Shown here: positions 22,600 to 29,776 of the stretch, in pieces
Position numbering within the stretch: position 1 is the stretch's first letter
Layout of the letters: the number at the start of each line of letters is the position of its first letter
Origin: Lentimicrobiaceae bacterium
GTDB lineage: Bacteria > Bacteroidota > Bacteroidia > Bacteroidales > F082
Reading direction: 5' to 3'
Assembly (NCBI GenBank): GCA_018661505.1
Contig: JABJIE010000022.1
Span: 1 to 33,605 of the forward strand
Length of the DNA stretch: 33,605 bases
The notes under the pieces: model-generated
Database searches by the model: none
The model's input: the letters and a program-made list of their open reading frames with translations, nothing else
What the model was told of the DNA's origin: nothing
Program-made: the position numbers and the translations under genes

Positions 22600-23820
22600 T
22601 TATTTACAAGGACCCCTAAAAAAGCAACTATCGCCGTAACTCAAAAACCTGTATTCATTTTTTAATGCAAATTCATAGACTTTTTTCCAATCATCACCAA
22701 CCAGAGCAGATACAAGTAGCAGAAGTGTGCTTTTTGGTTGATGAAAGTTTGTAATAAGACCTGTTGCAAATTTGAACTCATAACCTGGAGCAATCATTAA
22801 TCTTGTTTCTCCATGAATTTCAGATAAATTTTTTTCTTTAAGATATCTTAATAATGTTTCGATTGCTTCTCGATTGCTTAGTTTATGATTATTGAGTTTA
22901 TAAGCGTCCCATTGACCAACGGAGAAACTTGTATCTCCCTGCAATAAATTAATTGCCATCCAATAAAAGCTTTCAAGTGTTCTCATGCTGGTGGTACCAA
23001 CGGGAATTATATCATAATTAATCTTTCTTAATATATGTTCCAATGTTTTAACATGAACTACAATTTTTTCCATATGCATTTCATGGCCATCTACTTCTTT
23101 TGAAACAACAGGTTTAAACGTTCCAGCACCAACATGAAGAGTCAGGCTATCAACCTCTACACCTTTTATTTTCAATGCATTAAAAATTGATTCTGTGAAA
23201 TGTAAACCTGCTGTTGGCGCAGCAACTGAGCCTTCATCTTCAGCATAAATAGTTTGGTATCGTTTATTGTCAGATTCTTCAGCTTTTCGATTAAGATAGG
23301 GCGGAATTGGAATCATACCGCTTCTGTTGATAATTTGAGAAAAAGTTATATCAATATCATTCCAACTAAACTCTATTAAATATCCATCTGATAGCTGAAG
23401 TTTTTTCTCTGCCGTTAAACATATAACACTATCTTCAATTTGTATTACAAGTTCGAGCATTCCTGATTTCCATCTTTTTGCATTACCCACCAAGCATTTC
23501 CATACCACAGGCGAATTTTGTTGGAAAGCAAGCTGAAAATCCTTAACAGGTTCAACGGGTTCAAGACAAAATACTTCAATGATAGCACCTGTTATTTTTT
23601 TGAATTTTAATCGAGCATTAACAACCTTTGTTTTATTAAATAACAATAATGAATCAGAAGTAATAAGTTCGGGAAGTTGTTTGAATGCTTTATTCATAGG
23701 GATACCGCTATCGAGATAAAGCAGTTTGGATGAATCCCTTTCATCTAAAGGATATTTTGCTATTCTGGAATCATCAAGATTATAGTCATATTCTTCTATA
23801 TTTAGTTTTCCAGGATGCAC
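22600..23820 (-). CDS. queA: S-adenosylmethionine:tRNA ribosyltransferase-isomerase
   Basis: This 406-residue protein belongs to the QueA family, which moves the ribosyl part of SAM to preQ1 in tRNA to form epoxyqueuosine. Family motifs are YPLDERDSSKLL near the N-terminus, GSVAAPTAGLHFT (197-209) and TLHVGAGTF (227-235). It is some 55 residues longer than standard QueA (about 350). The frame opens at TTG 23844, but that TTG is part of TATTTTTG (minus, 23842-23849), a candidate -7 box. The GTG at 23820, giving MHPGKLNIEEYDY, fits the family start. As longer QueA-like paralogues may coexist with QueA in this phylum, the exact substrate is somewhat open. Confidence 0.85.
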   Translation of the reverse strand: MHPGKLNIEEYDYNLDDSRIAKYPLDERDSSKLLYLDSGIPMNKAFKQLPELITSDSLLLFNKTKVVNARLKFKKITGAIIEVFCLEPVEPVKDFQLAFQQNSPVVWKCLVGNAKRWKSGMLELVIQIEDSVICLTAEKKLQLSDGYLIEFSWNDIDITFSQIINRSGMIPIPPYLNRKAEESDNKRYQTIYAEDEGSVAAPTAGLHFTESIFNALKIKGVEVDSLTLHVGAGTFKPVVSKEVDGHEMHMEKIVVHVKTLEHILRKINYDIIPVGTTSMRTLESFYWMAINLLQGDTSFSVGQWDAYKLNNHKLSNREAIETLLRYLKEKNLSEIHGETRLMIAPGYEFKFATGLITNFHQPKSTLLLLVSALVGDDWKKVYEFALKNEYRFLSYGDSCFFRGPCK

Positions 23821-23841
23821 AATTATTTCTTTAATGGATGG

Positions 23842-23849
23842 CAAAAATA
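23842..23849 (-). promoter_or_regulatory. Candidate -7 box of queA
   Basis: TATTTTTG on the minus strand fits TAnnTTTG; no clear -33 TTG is seen at the right spacing. It contains the TTG at 23844, which therefore should not serve as the start codon, and it favours the GTG at 23820. Confidence 0.3.
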
Positions 23850-23892
23850 ATCTTTTATTCTGCAGCTAAGAAATGATTAAGCAGGCCATATT

Positions 23893-23925
23893 TTGGCAAT
23901 GAGAATAAAAGAAAATGTACTTTTG
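23893..23925 (+). promoter_or_regulatory. Promoter of pssA
   Basis: TTG (23893-23895) and TACTTTTG (23918-23925) are spaced by 22 bases, at the long end of the range. Transcription would start near 23932, about 14 bases ahead of the ATG. Confidence 0.4.
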
Positions 23926-23945
23926 AAAAATTGAAAAATTAAAAT

Positions 23946-24671
23946 ATGAAAAAACATATTCCTAATATTATCACATTATTAAATCTTGTAAGTGGTATTT
24001 TATCCATTTATCTATATGCAAATAATAATATTGAAATGGCAGCGTGGTTTATATTCATAGCTGCGATTTTTGATTTTCTAGATGGTTTTGCAGCCAAGAT
24101 TCTTGATGCAAAATCAGATATTGGAGCACAGTTGGATTCTCTTTGCGATATTGTTTCTTTTGGTGTTGCACCTGGCTTTATACTCTTCTATATGATTGAT
24201 GTAAGCATAGATCAGTATGGCGACTATCCAAATAATTTATTCATACTTCCGTTTTTAGCATTTCTAATACCGGTATTTGGAGCACTGCGCCTTGCTATTT
24301 TCAATACAGATGATGAGCAGGTTACTTCATTTAAGGGTTTACCAATACCTGCAATGGCTATTTTGATAGCCTCATTGCCACTTATAAGATCTGAGTTATA
24401 TGCTGAGAGCAGCATGTTATACGCAATAATAACAAATACCTATTTTCTTTTAACGGTCGCAGTTCTTGGTTCTCTTTTAATGGTATCCCGTCTTCCAATG
24501 TTTGCTTTGAAGTTTCAAGGAATTGACTTTAATAGAAATAAAACAAGATATCTATTTCTCCTTTTGTCATTATTTATGCTAATATTTCTTGAGGTAGTAG
24601 CTATCCCATTCATCATACTTCTATACGTATTAATGTCATTGACTATATTTCTATACGATTTGAAGAAATAA
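23946..24671 (+). CDS. pssA: CDP-diacylglycerol-serine O-phosphatidyltransferase
   Basis: This 241-residue membrane enzyme makes phosphatidylserine, the precursor of phosphatidylethanolamine. The CDP-alcohol phosphotransferase motif is complete in spacing: Asp46, Gly47, Ala50, then Gly60, Asp64 and Asp68, with Lys51 in place of the usual Arg. About seven or eight hydrophobic segments are visible. It is divergent from queA and convergent with the TonB-dependent receptor, with no clear terminator in the 38 bases between. Together with glsA/glsB it covers two polar-lipid routes in this window. Confidence 0.92.
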   Translation: MKKHIPNIITLLNLVSGILSIYLYANNNIEMAAWFIFIAAIFDFLDGFAAKILDAKSDIGAQLDSLCDIVSFGVAPGFILFYMIDVSIDQYGDYPNNLFILPFLAFLIPVFGALRLAIFNTDDEQVTSFKGLPIPAMAILIASLPLIRSELYAESSMLYAIITNTYFLLTVAVLGSLLMVSRLPMFALKFQGIDFNRNKTRYLFLLLSLFMLIFLEVVAIPFIILLYVLMSLTIFLYDLKK

Positions 24672-24709
24672 ATACGTAGAAATGTGAGATTTTAAAAGGG
24701 TAATTTAAC

Positions 24710-27259
24710 TTAAAACTCGGCTGTGAGTTTTATGTTTAATAATCGTGGAGTGAGGTAGTTTGGAACTGCATACTGACGATTATTTATGTCCTTTATCCAA
24801 ACATAACTCACAGTATTATAAATTTGTAATAGGTTAAAAATTTCCAAGCTAACCCACATATTCTTGAAGTGCTTAAATGGATTTCCAGATTTGAAGGTAC
24901 TTCCTTCATTAATAAATTGGTATGAAAAACCTATATCAACTCGTCTGTAATCTGGCATCCTTAGTGTGTGAGCGTATCTCTCTGTATCTGGTGCTCCAAA
25001 TGGTAATCCAGTACTAAATAGCAATCTTAGATTCATTTTAAGATAAGGATGGTTTGGAATATAGTCCTGGAAAAAAATAGAAAAGTTTACACGTTGATCA
25101 GTAGGTCTTGGAATAAAACCTGGCTCCACACGAACACTATCTGTTACTAGGTTATTTACAGTAATGCCAGGGTATATTATTTCTCCATCAGAGTTGTAAT
25201 AATCATAATAAAAGTCATCATAGATATCTTCTTTGGTTTGCATGATTGATAGACTTAGCCAACTATCAATACCTTTAACAAATTCACCATATATCTTGAA
25301 ATCGATTCCTGCAGCATATCCTTTAGCAGTTTGATCTGTTAGGTAACGTATCCTTAAATTTTCCACATAGTAAGGAATGAGATTATCAAGCATCTTATAA
25401 TAAACTTCAGTTGTGAAAATGAAGGGTCTGTTCCAGGTTGTAAAACGATAATCACCACCCAATATAAAATGTGTAGATTTTTGAGATTTAACATTATTGT
25501 TAATTGTGCCGTCTAATCCTCTCATCTCCCTGTAAAAGGGAGTTTGGTAGTAAATACCTGTTGCAAACCTAAATATAAGATCTGGATTTTTTGCAGGTTT
25601 ATAAGAAAAATTCCCCCTCGGGGCGATTAAAAACTCCTGATTAAAATCCCAATAATTTGCTCTTAAGCCTGCTGTTAAAGTTATTTCACTGTTGTTTTTG
25701 GTTACAATATTCCATTGACTTGAAGCATAAGCCACAAACCTATTGGTGCTAAGTGTATTATTAGCACTTACAAAGTCCTTGAGTATGAAATCAGGATTAT
25801 CTGGATTTGCACTTCCGGGATTGGGTGATGGATTTGGTATGGAATATCCAGCAGAATCTACCATTTCCCATTCGCGCAGCTTATCATCTACTTGTTGATT
25901 TTGATATCTTATTCCCCATTTGAGAACATTATTTTCCTTGATGGTTGTACCCTTGTGTTCCGCACTTATTACTCTGGCTTTAAAATAATTTCGAGCATGT
26001 AGTAAATAGGTTCCAATTCCTTGAGTTTGCACAGCTTCTCCAAATTCCTCACTACCCAAACTTGTTTCAACTTGTCCTATCCAATATTGTCCTTGAATAT
26101 CATATGTTTCAGATTCATTTGTGTTGAAAGCAGATAATATGAATTTTAGATTTGTGCTTTTGGAGGGTTTGAACCTTAATGTTAAACCTCCTTGGTAAAG
26201 GTCATATCTATCAGTTTCATTACCATCGAAATAAACCTTGAACCTTATTACTTCCTGAAAAGTCCCAAAATCAGTTTCGCGATTTGAAGGGATAACCTTA
26301 TACTTGTTTCTTGAATAGTATCCTAAAAACGACAAATCCCACTTATCACTTAATTTGTAGGAAATGAGCGATTGTATATCCATGAATTCAGGTTTATATT
26401 CACCCTGAGTTTCCAAACTATTCAGTAAGTAGCTATTTGATTTGTATCTGGCACCAAACAAATATGTAAACTTATTGCTTAGTGCTGTTCCTCCAAAATC
26501 TAATTCTGCTCCAAGAAGACTAGCTGAAAATGAACCTCCAAATTCATCAGGTGTTCTGTAAGTTACATCCAAAACCGACGACATCTTATCGCCATATTCT
26601 ACCCCAAAACCTCCAGCAGAAAACAAAAGTGAGGAAACAAGAGATGAGTTAACAAAACTCAGCCCCTCTTGCTGACCAGAGTTAACAAGAAAGGGCCTAT
26701 ATATTTCGATATCATTTACGTAAATAAGGTTTTCATCGAAATTACCACCACGAACCGAATACTGTGAGCTCATTTCATTTGTTGAGGTAACGCCAGGGAG
26801 TGTTTTTATAATGTCTGATACACCTTCAGTTAGCGAGGGAACAAGATTTACATCCTTTGGATTGAGTCGAACCATACTTTGTGTTCTCAGTTGCTCATCC
26901 TTTACCTCAAAACCTGGTAAATCGGTTGAAATTAATTCCAAACGAATATTTAATACTTTGGATTCGCCTGGTTTAAGCTTAATCTTAACCTTCTTAACTG
27001 CATAACCTACGTATGTTGCAGCTATAATAATTTCTTTATTAGAGGGCACCTGTAATTTGTAGCTCCCAGATTTATCTGTAGTTGTACCACCGCTTTCGCC
27101 CACAATAGCTATGTTAGCAAGCTCAATGGGGTTGTTCTTTTTATCAACAACTTTACCACTAACCCATGAGATATCACTCTGAGGAAACATCACTTTTGAT
27201 ATGAAAATCATGAGAAAAGTCAAAAGTAGCAGCTTGGATATGTACCTCTTATTGTTCAT
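24710..27259 (-). CDS. TonB-dependent receptor with carboxypeptidase-regulatory-like domain
   Basis: This 849-residue outer-membrane protein has a signal peptide (about 1-27), a carboxypeptidase D regulatory-like domain (about 33-108), a plug (about 130-230, with YSVRGGNFDEN at 167-175 onward) and a 22-strand barrel, ending in Phe as BAM substrates do. The substrate is unknown. No SusD-like lipoprotein or enzyme is adjacent, so there is no sign of a polysaccharide locus; it stands alone between pssA and panB. A candidate -7 box TAAATTTG (minus, 27282-27289) precedes it, without a clear -33. The 227-base gap to panB also holds an 8-bp inverted repeat that I do not interpret. Confidence 0.92.
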   Translation of the reverse strand: MNNKRYISKLLLLTFLMIFISKVMFPQSDISWVSGKVVDKKNNPIELANIAIVGESGGTTTDKSGSYKLQVPSNKEIIIAATYVGYAVKKVKIKLKPGESKVLNIRLELISTDLPGFEVKDEQLRTQSMVRLNPKDVNLVPSLTEGVSDIIKTLPGVTSTNEMSSQYSVRGGNFDENLIYVNDIEIYRPFLVNSGQQEGLSFVNSSLVSSLLFSAGGFGVEYGDKMSSVLDVTYRTPDEFGGSFSASLLGAELDFGGTALSNKFTYLFGARYKSNSYLLNSLETQGEYKPEFMDIQSLISYKLSDKWDLSFLGYYSRNKYKVIPSNRETDFGTFQEVIRFKVYFDGNETDRYDLYQGGLTLRFKPSKSTNLKFILSAFNTNESETYDIQGQYWIGQVETSLGSEEFGEAVQTQGIGTYLLHARNYFKARVISAEHKGTTIKENNVLKWGIRYQNQQVDDKLREWEMVDSAGYSIPNPSPNPGSANPDNPDFILKDFVSANNTLSTNRFVAYASSQWNIVTKNNSEITLTAGLRANYWDFNQEFLIAPRGNFSYKPAKNPDLIFRFATGIYYQTPFYREMRGLDGTINNNVKSQKSTHFILGGDYRFTTWNRPFIFTTEVYYKMLDNLIPYYVENLRIRYLTDQTAKGYAAGIDFKIYGEFVKGIDSWLSLSIMQTKEDIYDDFYYDYYNSDGEIIYPGITVNNLVTDSVRVEPGFIPRPTDQRVNFSIFFQDYIPNHPYLKMNLRLLFSTGLPFGAPDTERYAHTLRMPDYRRVDIGFSYQFINEGSTFKSGNPFKHFKNMWVSLEIFNLLQIYNTVSYVWIKDINNRQYAVPNYLTPRLLNIKLTAEF

Positions 27260-27455
27260 TAATGGGTAAACTTAAAAGCTGCAAATTTATTATAAACTAT
27301 TTATCTATTGAATAGAATTTATATCTTTAATTAATGAAATGAAAAAACCAGGGATTTTCTCATATTGAATGTCTTATTATTTAGATTTTTCTAAGATAAA
27401 ACTAAGGCGCTAAAAATCTTATACAAAAACGTTAATAATCTTTTACAAAATATCA

Positions 27456-27463
27456 TACATTTG
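27456..27463 (+). promoter_or_regulatory. Candidate -7 box of panB
   Basis: TACATTTG fits TAnnTTTG and lies 23 bases before the ATG of panB. I do not see a -33 TTG at a proper distance, so this is weak. Confidence 0.3.
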
Positions 27464-27486
27464 CTATTCATTAGCAACATAAATTA

Positions 27487-28302
27487 ATGAACACAACTAG
27501 AAACCTTCCGAAGATCACGACGCATGTTTTGCAGGAAATGAAGCAAAAAGGCGAGAAAATAGCTATGCTAACAGGCTATGACTATTCAATGGCGAAACTC
27601 TTAGATGAAGCACGTATTGATGTAATTCTAGTTGGAGATTCTGCGTCTAATGTTATGGCCGGCCATAAAACCACACTCCCAATTACTCTGGATGAAATGA
27701 TATACCATGCATCATCTGTTATGAGGGCTATAGAGAGAGCTTTAGTAATAGTAGATTTGCCATTTGGAACATATCAAGGGAATTCAATAGAAGCTCTCAA
27801 CTCAGCTATCAGAATAATGAAAGAGTCTGGTGCCAATGCCATCAAGATGGAAGGAGGTGAAGAAATCCTTGAGTCAGTAGATAGAGTATTGAGCGCTGGG
27901 ATTCCCGTAATAGGTCATTTAGGTTTAACACCTCAATCCATAAATAAATTCGGAACTTATGTGGTAAGGGCTACTGAGCAGGAAGAAGCAGAAAAATTGA
28001 AGCGCGATGCTAAGATATTAGAAAGTGCTGGTTGTTTTGGTGTTGTACTTGAAAAGATACCTACTGCTCTTGCTGAAGATGTTACCAACTCAATATCAAT
28101 ACCCACAATTGGAATTGGAGCTGGTCCTTATGTGGATGGACAAGTTTTAGTTCTTCATGATATGTTGGGGATAAATCAAGATTTTACTCCAAGGTTTCTA
28201 AGAAGATATCATAACCTTCACGACGAAATGGTAAAAGCATTTGAATCATATATTGATGATGTAAAGGAAGTTAAATTTCCAAATGAAAAGGAACGGTACT
28301 AA
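27487..28302 (+). CDS. panB: 3-methyl-2-oxobutanoate hydroxymethyltransferase
   Basis: This 271-residue enzyme makes ketopantoate from 2-oxoisovalerate and methylene-tetrahydrofolate, the first step to pantothenate and CoA. Visible are [14 protein letters not shown] (27-40), [12 protein letters not shown] with the Mg-binding Asp, IKMEGG with the catalytic Lys/Glu region, and HLGLTPQ and [11 protein letters not shown]. Length is standard. Other pantothenate genes are not in the window. The small outer-membrane gene begins 37 bases downstream. Confidence 0.96.
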   Translation: MNTTRNLPKITTHVLQEMKQKGEKIAMLTGYDYSMAKLLDEARIDVILVGDSASNVMAGHKTTLPITLDEMIYHASSVMRAIERALVIVDLPFGTYQGNSIEALNSAIRIMKESGANAIKMEGGEEILESVDRVLSAGIPVIGHLGLTPQSINKFGTYVVRATEQEEAEKLKRDAKILESAGCFGVVLEKIPTALAEDVTNSISIPTIGIGAGPYVDGQVLVLHDMLGINQDFTPRFLRRYHNLHDEMVKAFESYIDDVKEVKFPNEKERY

Positions 28303-28339
28303 ATATAGATGCATACAAAAACAACAAAATAGAGAAATT

Positions 28340-28936
28340 ATGAAAATTTTAAGAACCATTTCCATAACCTGTTTATTCAGTTTAATTTTTACTTTGACAT
28401 CGCATGCTCAAGAAAAAGGAACAAGTGAGATAAATTTAGGTTATGGATACGCGACTTCAGTATCAATGATGAGTGCATTTGACGATATTATTACTGGCTT
28501 ATTTATTTCTGATCAGATAAATGGCGGATCAATTGGCGCATTCTTTTTAAGTTATGATTATGCAATCGCTGATAAGTTAATGCTAGGAGCCATATTTGCT
28601 TATGAAACTGGTAAAACAAAGTATGAAAATAATGATAATAGTCTTGTTGCTAATGGAACAACTAATGCTTATACATTTGCCATAGAAATTAATTACAACT
28701 ATGTTTCCAAACCTAGTTTTAGGATTTATTCAGGATTGGGACTAGGATTTACTGCCTATGATAATAATGTAGTTTATACTGACAATACTACTCCTAACGA
28801 TGATGCTAGTATAAATTCATTCAATTTTCAGCTGACAGGAATAGGAATCAGAGTGGGCAAAAAACTAGCATTTTTTGCAGAGGCAGGCTATGGCTATAAA
28901 GGTATTGTTTCTGCTGGTTTGAATCTTCAATTCTAG
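28340..28936 (+). CDS. Small outer membrane beta-barrel protein
   Basis: This 198-residue protein has a signal peptide (about 1-24, ending SHAQ) and a pattern of amphipathic strands rich in Gly and Tyr (LGYGYAT, FFLSYDYAI, GLGLGFTAY), ending in LNLQF with the terminal Phe of outer-membrane barrels. It resembles general eight-strand porin-like or OmpA-like barrels without the peptidoglycan domain. The function is unknown. The frame opens at 28283, overlapping panB, but only the ATG at 28340 starts the signal peptide. It is probably co-transcribed with panB. Confidence 0.78.
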   Translation: MKILRTISITCLFSLIFTLTSHAQEKGTSEINLGYGYATSVSMMSAFDDIITGLFISDQINGGSIGAFFLSYDYAIADKLMLGAIFAYETGKTKYENNDNSLVANGTTNAYTFAIEINYNYVSKPSFRIYSGLGLGFTAYDNNVVYTDNTTPNDDASINSFNFQLTGIGIRVGKKLAFFAEAGYGYKGIVSAGLNLQF

Positions 28937-28965
28937 ATTATAATAAGTTAACTTCATTTAGGTTT

Positions 28966-29700
28966 TTGTCTGCATATTTAAAAGGTAAAACAAATAAAAT
29001 TTTGACAATTTTGAGTGCAATAGGGTCAAGAGTATTATATGAAGATAACCATCTTATTGCCATAAATAAATTACCTTCTGAAATTGTTCAAGGTGATAAA
29101 ACAGGAGATAAACCACTTAGTGAAGAGATTAAGAGTTTTCTTAAGGAAAAGTATAGTAAACCAGGCAACGTATTCACAGGTGTTATTCATAGAATAGACA
29201 GACCAGTTAGTGGGGTTATTATATTTGCGAAAACAAGCAAAGGCCTTACCAGAATGAATGAACTTTTAAAAAATCATGGTCTAAAGAAAACCTATTGGGC
29301 GATTGTTCAAAACAGACCAGAGTTTGAATCTGGTGAAATTATTCATCACCTTGTTAGAGATCAAAGGAAAAATAAATCCTTCGCGAGTAAAAACCCAAAA
29401 GCAGGGTCAAAGGAAGCCATACTAAACTACAAGCTAATAGGAGAAAGCAACAATTACTTTCTTTTGGAGGTTGATTTAAAAACCGGGCGGCATCATCAAA
29501 TAAGGTGTCAGCTTTCAGCAATTGGATCTCCAATAAAAGGGGATCTAAAATATGGCTCGCCCAGAAGTAATAAGGACGCTTCAATAAGTCTACATGCCAG
29601 GCAGCTTGAGTTTATGCACCCAATAAAAAAAGAGGTGGTTTCTATTATAGCAAATCCGCCTCAGGATTCCTTATGGAATTTTTTTTCCAATACTGTGTAA
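28966..29700 (+). CDS. RluA family pseudouridine synthase
   Basis: This enzyme isomerises uridine in RNA; the catalytic Asp lies in HRIDRPVSG (Asp78 counted from the start given). Further family motifs are VLYEDNHLIAINK near the N-terminus, LKTGRHHQIRCQL and SLHARQLEFMHP. It lacks an S4 domain, like the short RluA-type proteins common in this phylum; the target (23S rRNA or tRNA) is not shown. No ATG is available: TTG codons at 28966, 29002 and 29011 are in frame. Alignment to the family favours 29011 or 29002, and the coordinate given is the outer limit. It follows the barrel gene by 29-74 bases. Confidence 0.88.
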   Translation: MSAYLKGKTNKILTILSAIGSRVLYEDNHLIAINKLPSEIVQGDKTGDKPLSEEIKSFLKEKYSKPGNVFTGVIHRIDRPVSGVIIFAKTSKGLTRMNELLKNHGLKKTYWAIVQNRPEFESGEIIHHLVRDQRKNKSFASKNPKAGSKEAILNYKLIGESNNYFLLEVDLKTGRHHQIRCQLSAIGSPIKGDLKYGSPRSNKDASISLHARQLEFMHPIKKEVVSIIANPPQDSLWNFFSNTV

Positions 29701-29776
29701 ACGAATTTTTCATTATCACTATTGAGAGGAAACAGATCAAACATGATATTATTGTGAAATCTATTATTTTTGGATT

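Noticed and set aside
27383-27419. Inverted repeat AGATTTTT/AAAAATCT in the gap between the TonB-dependent receptor and panB
   Set aside because: Eight AT-rich bases with a 21-base spacer are easily expected by chance, and it does not align with any promoter element I can support.
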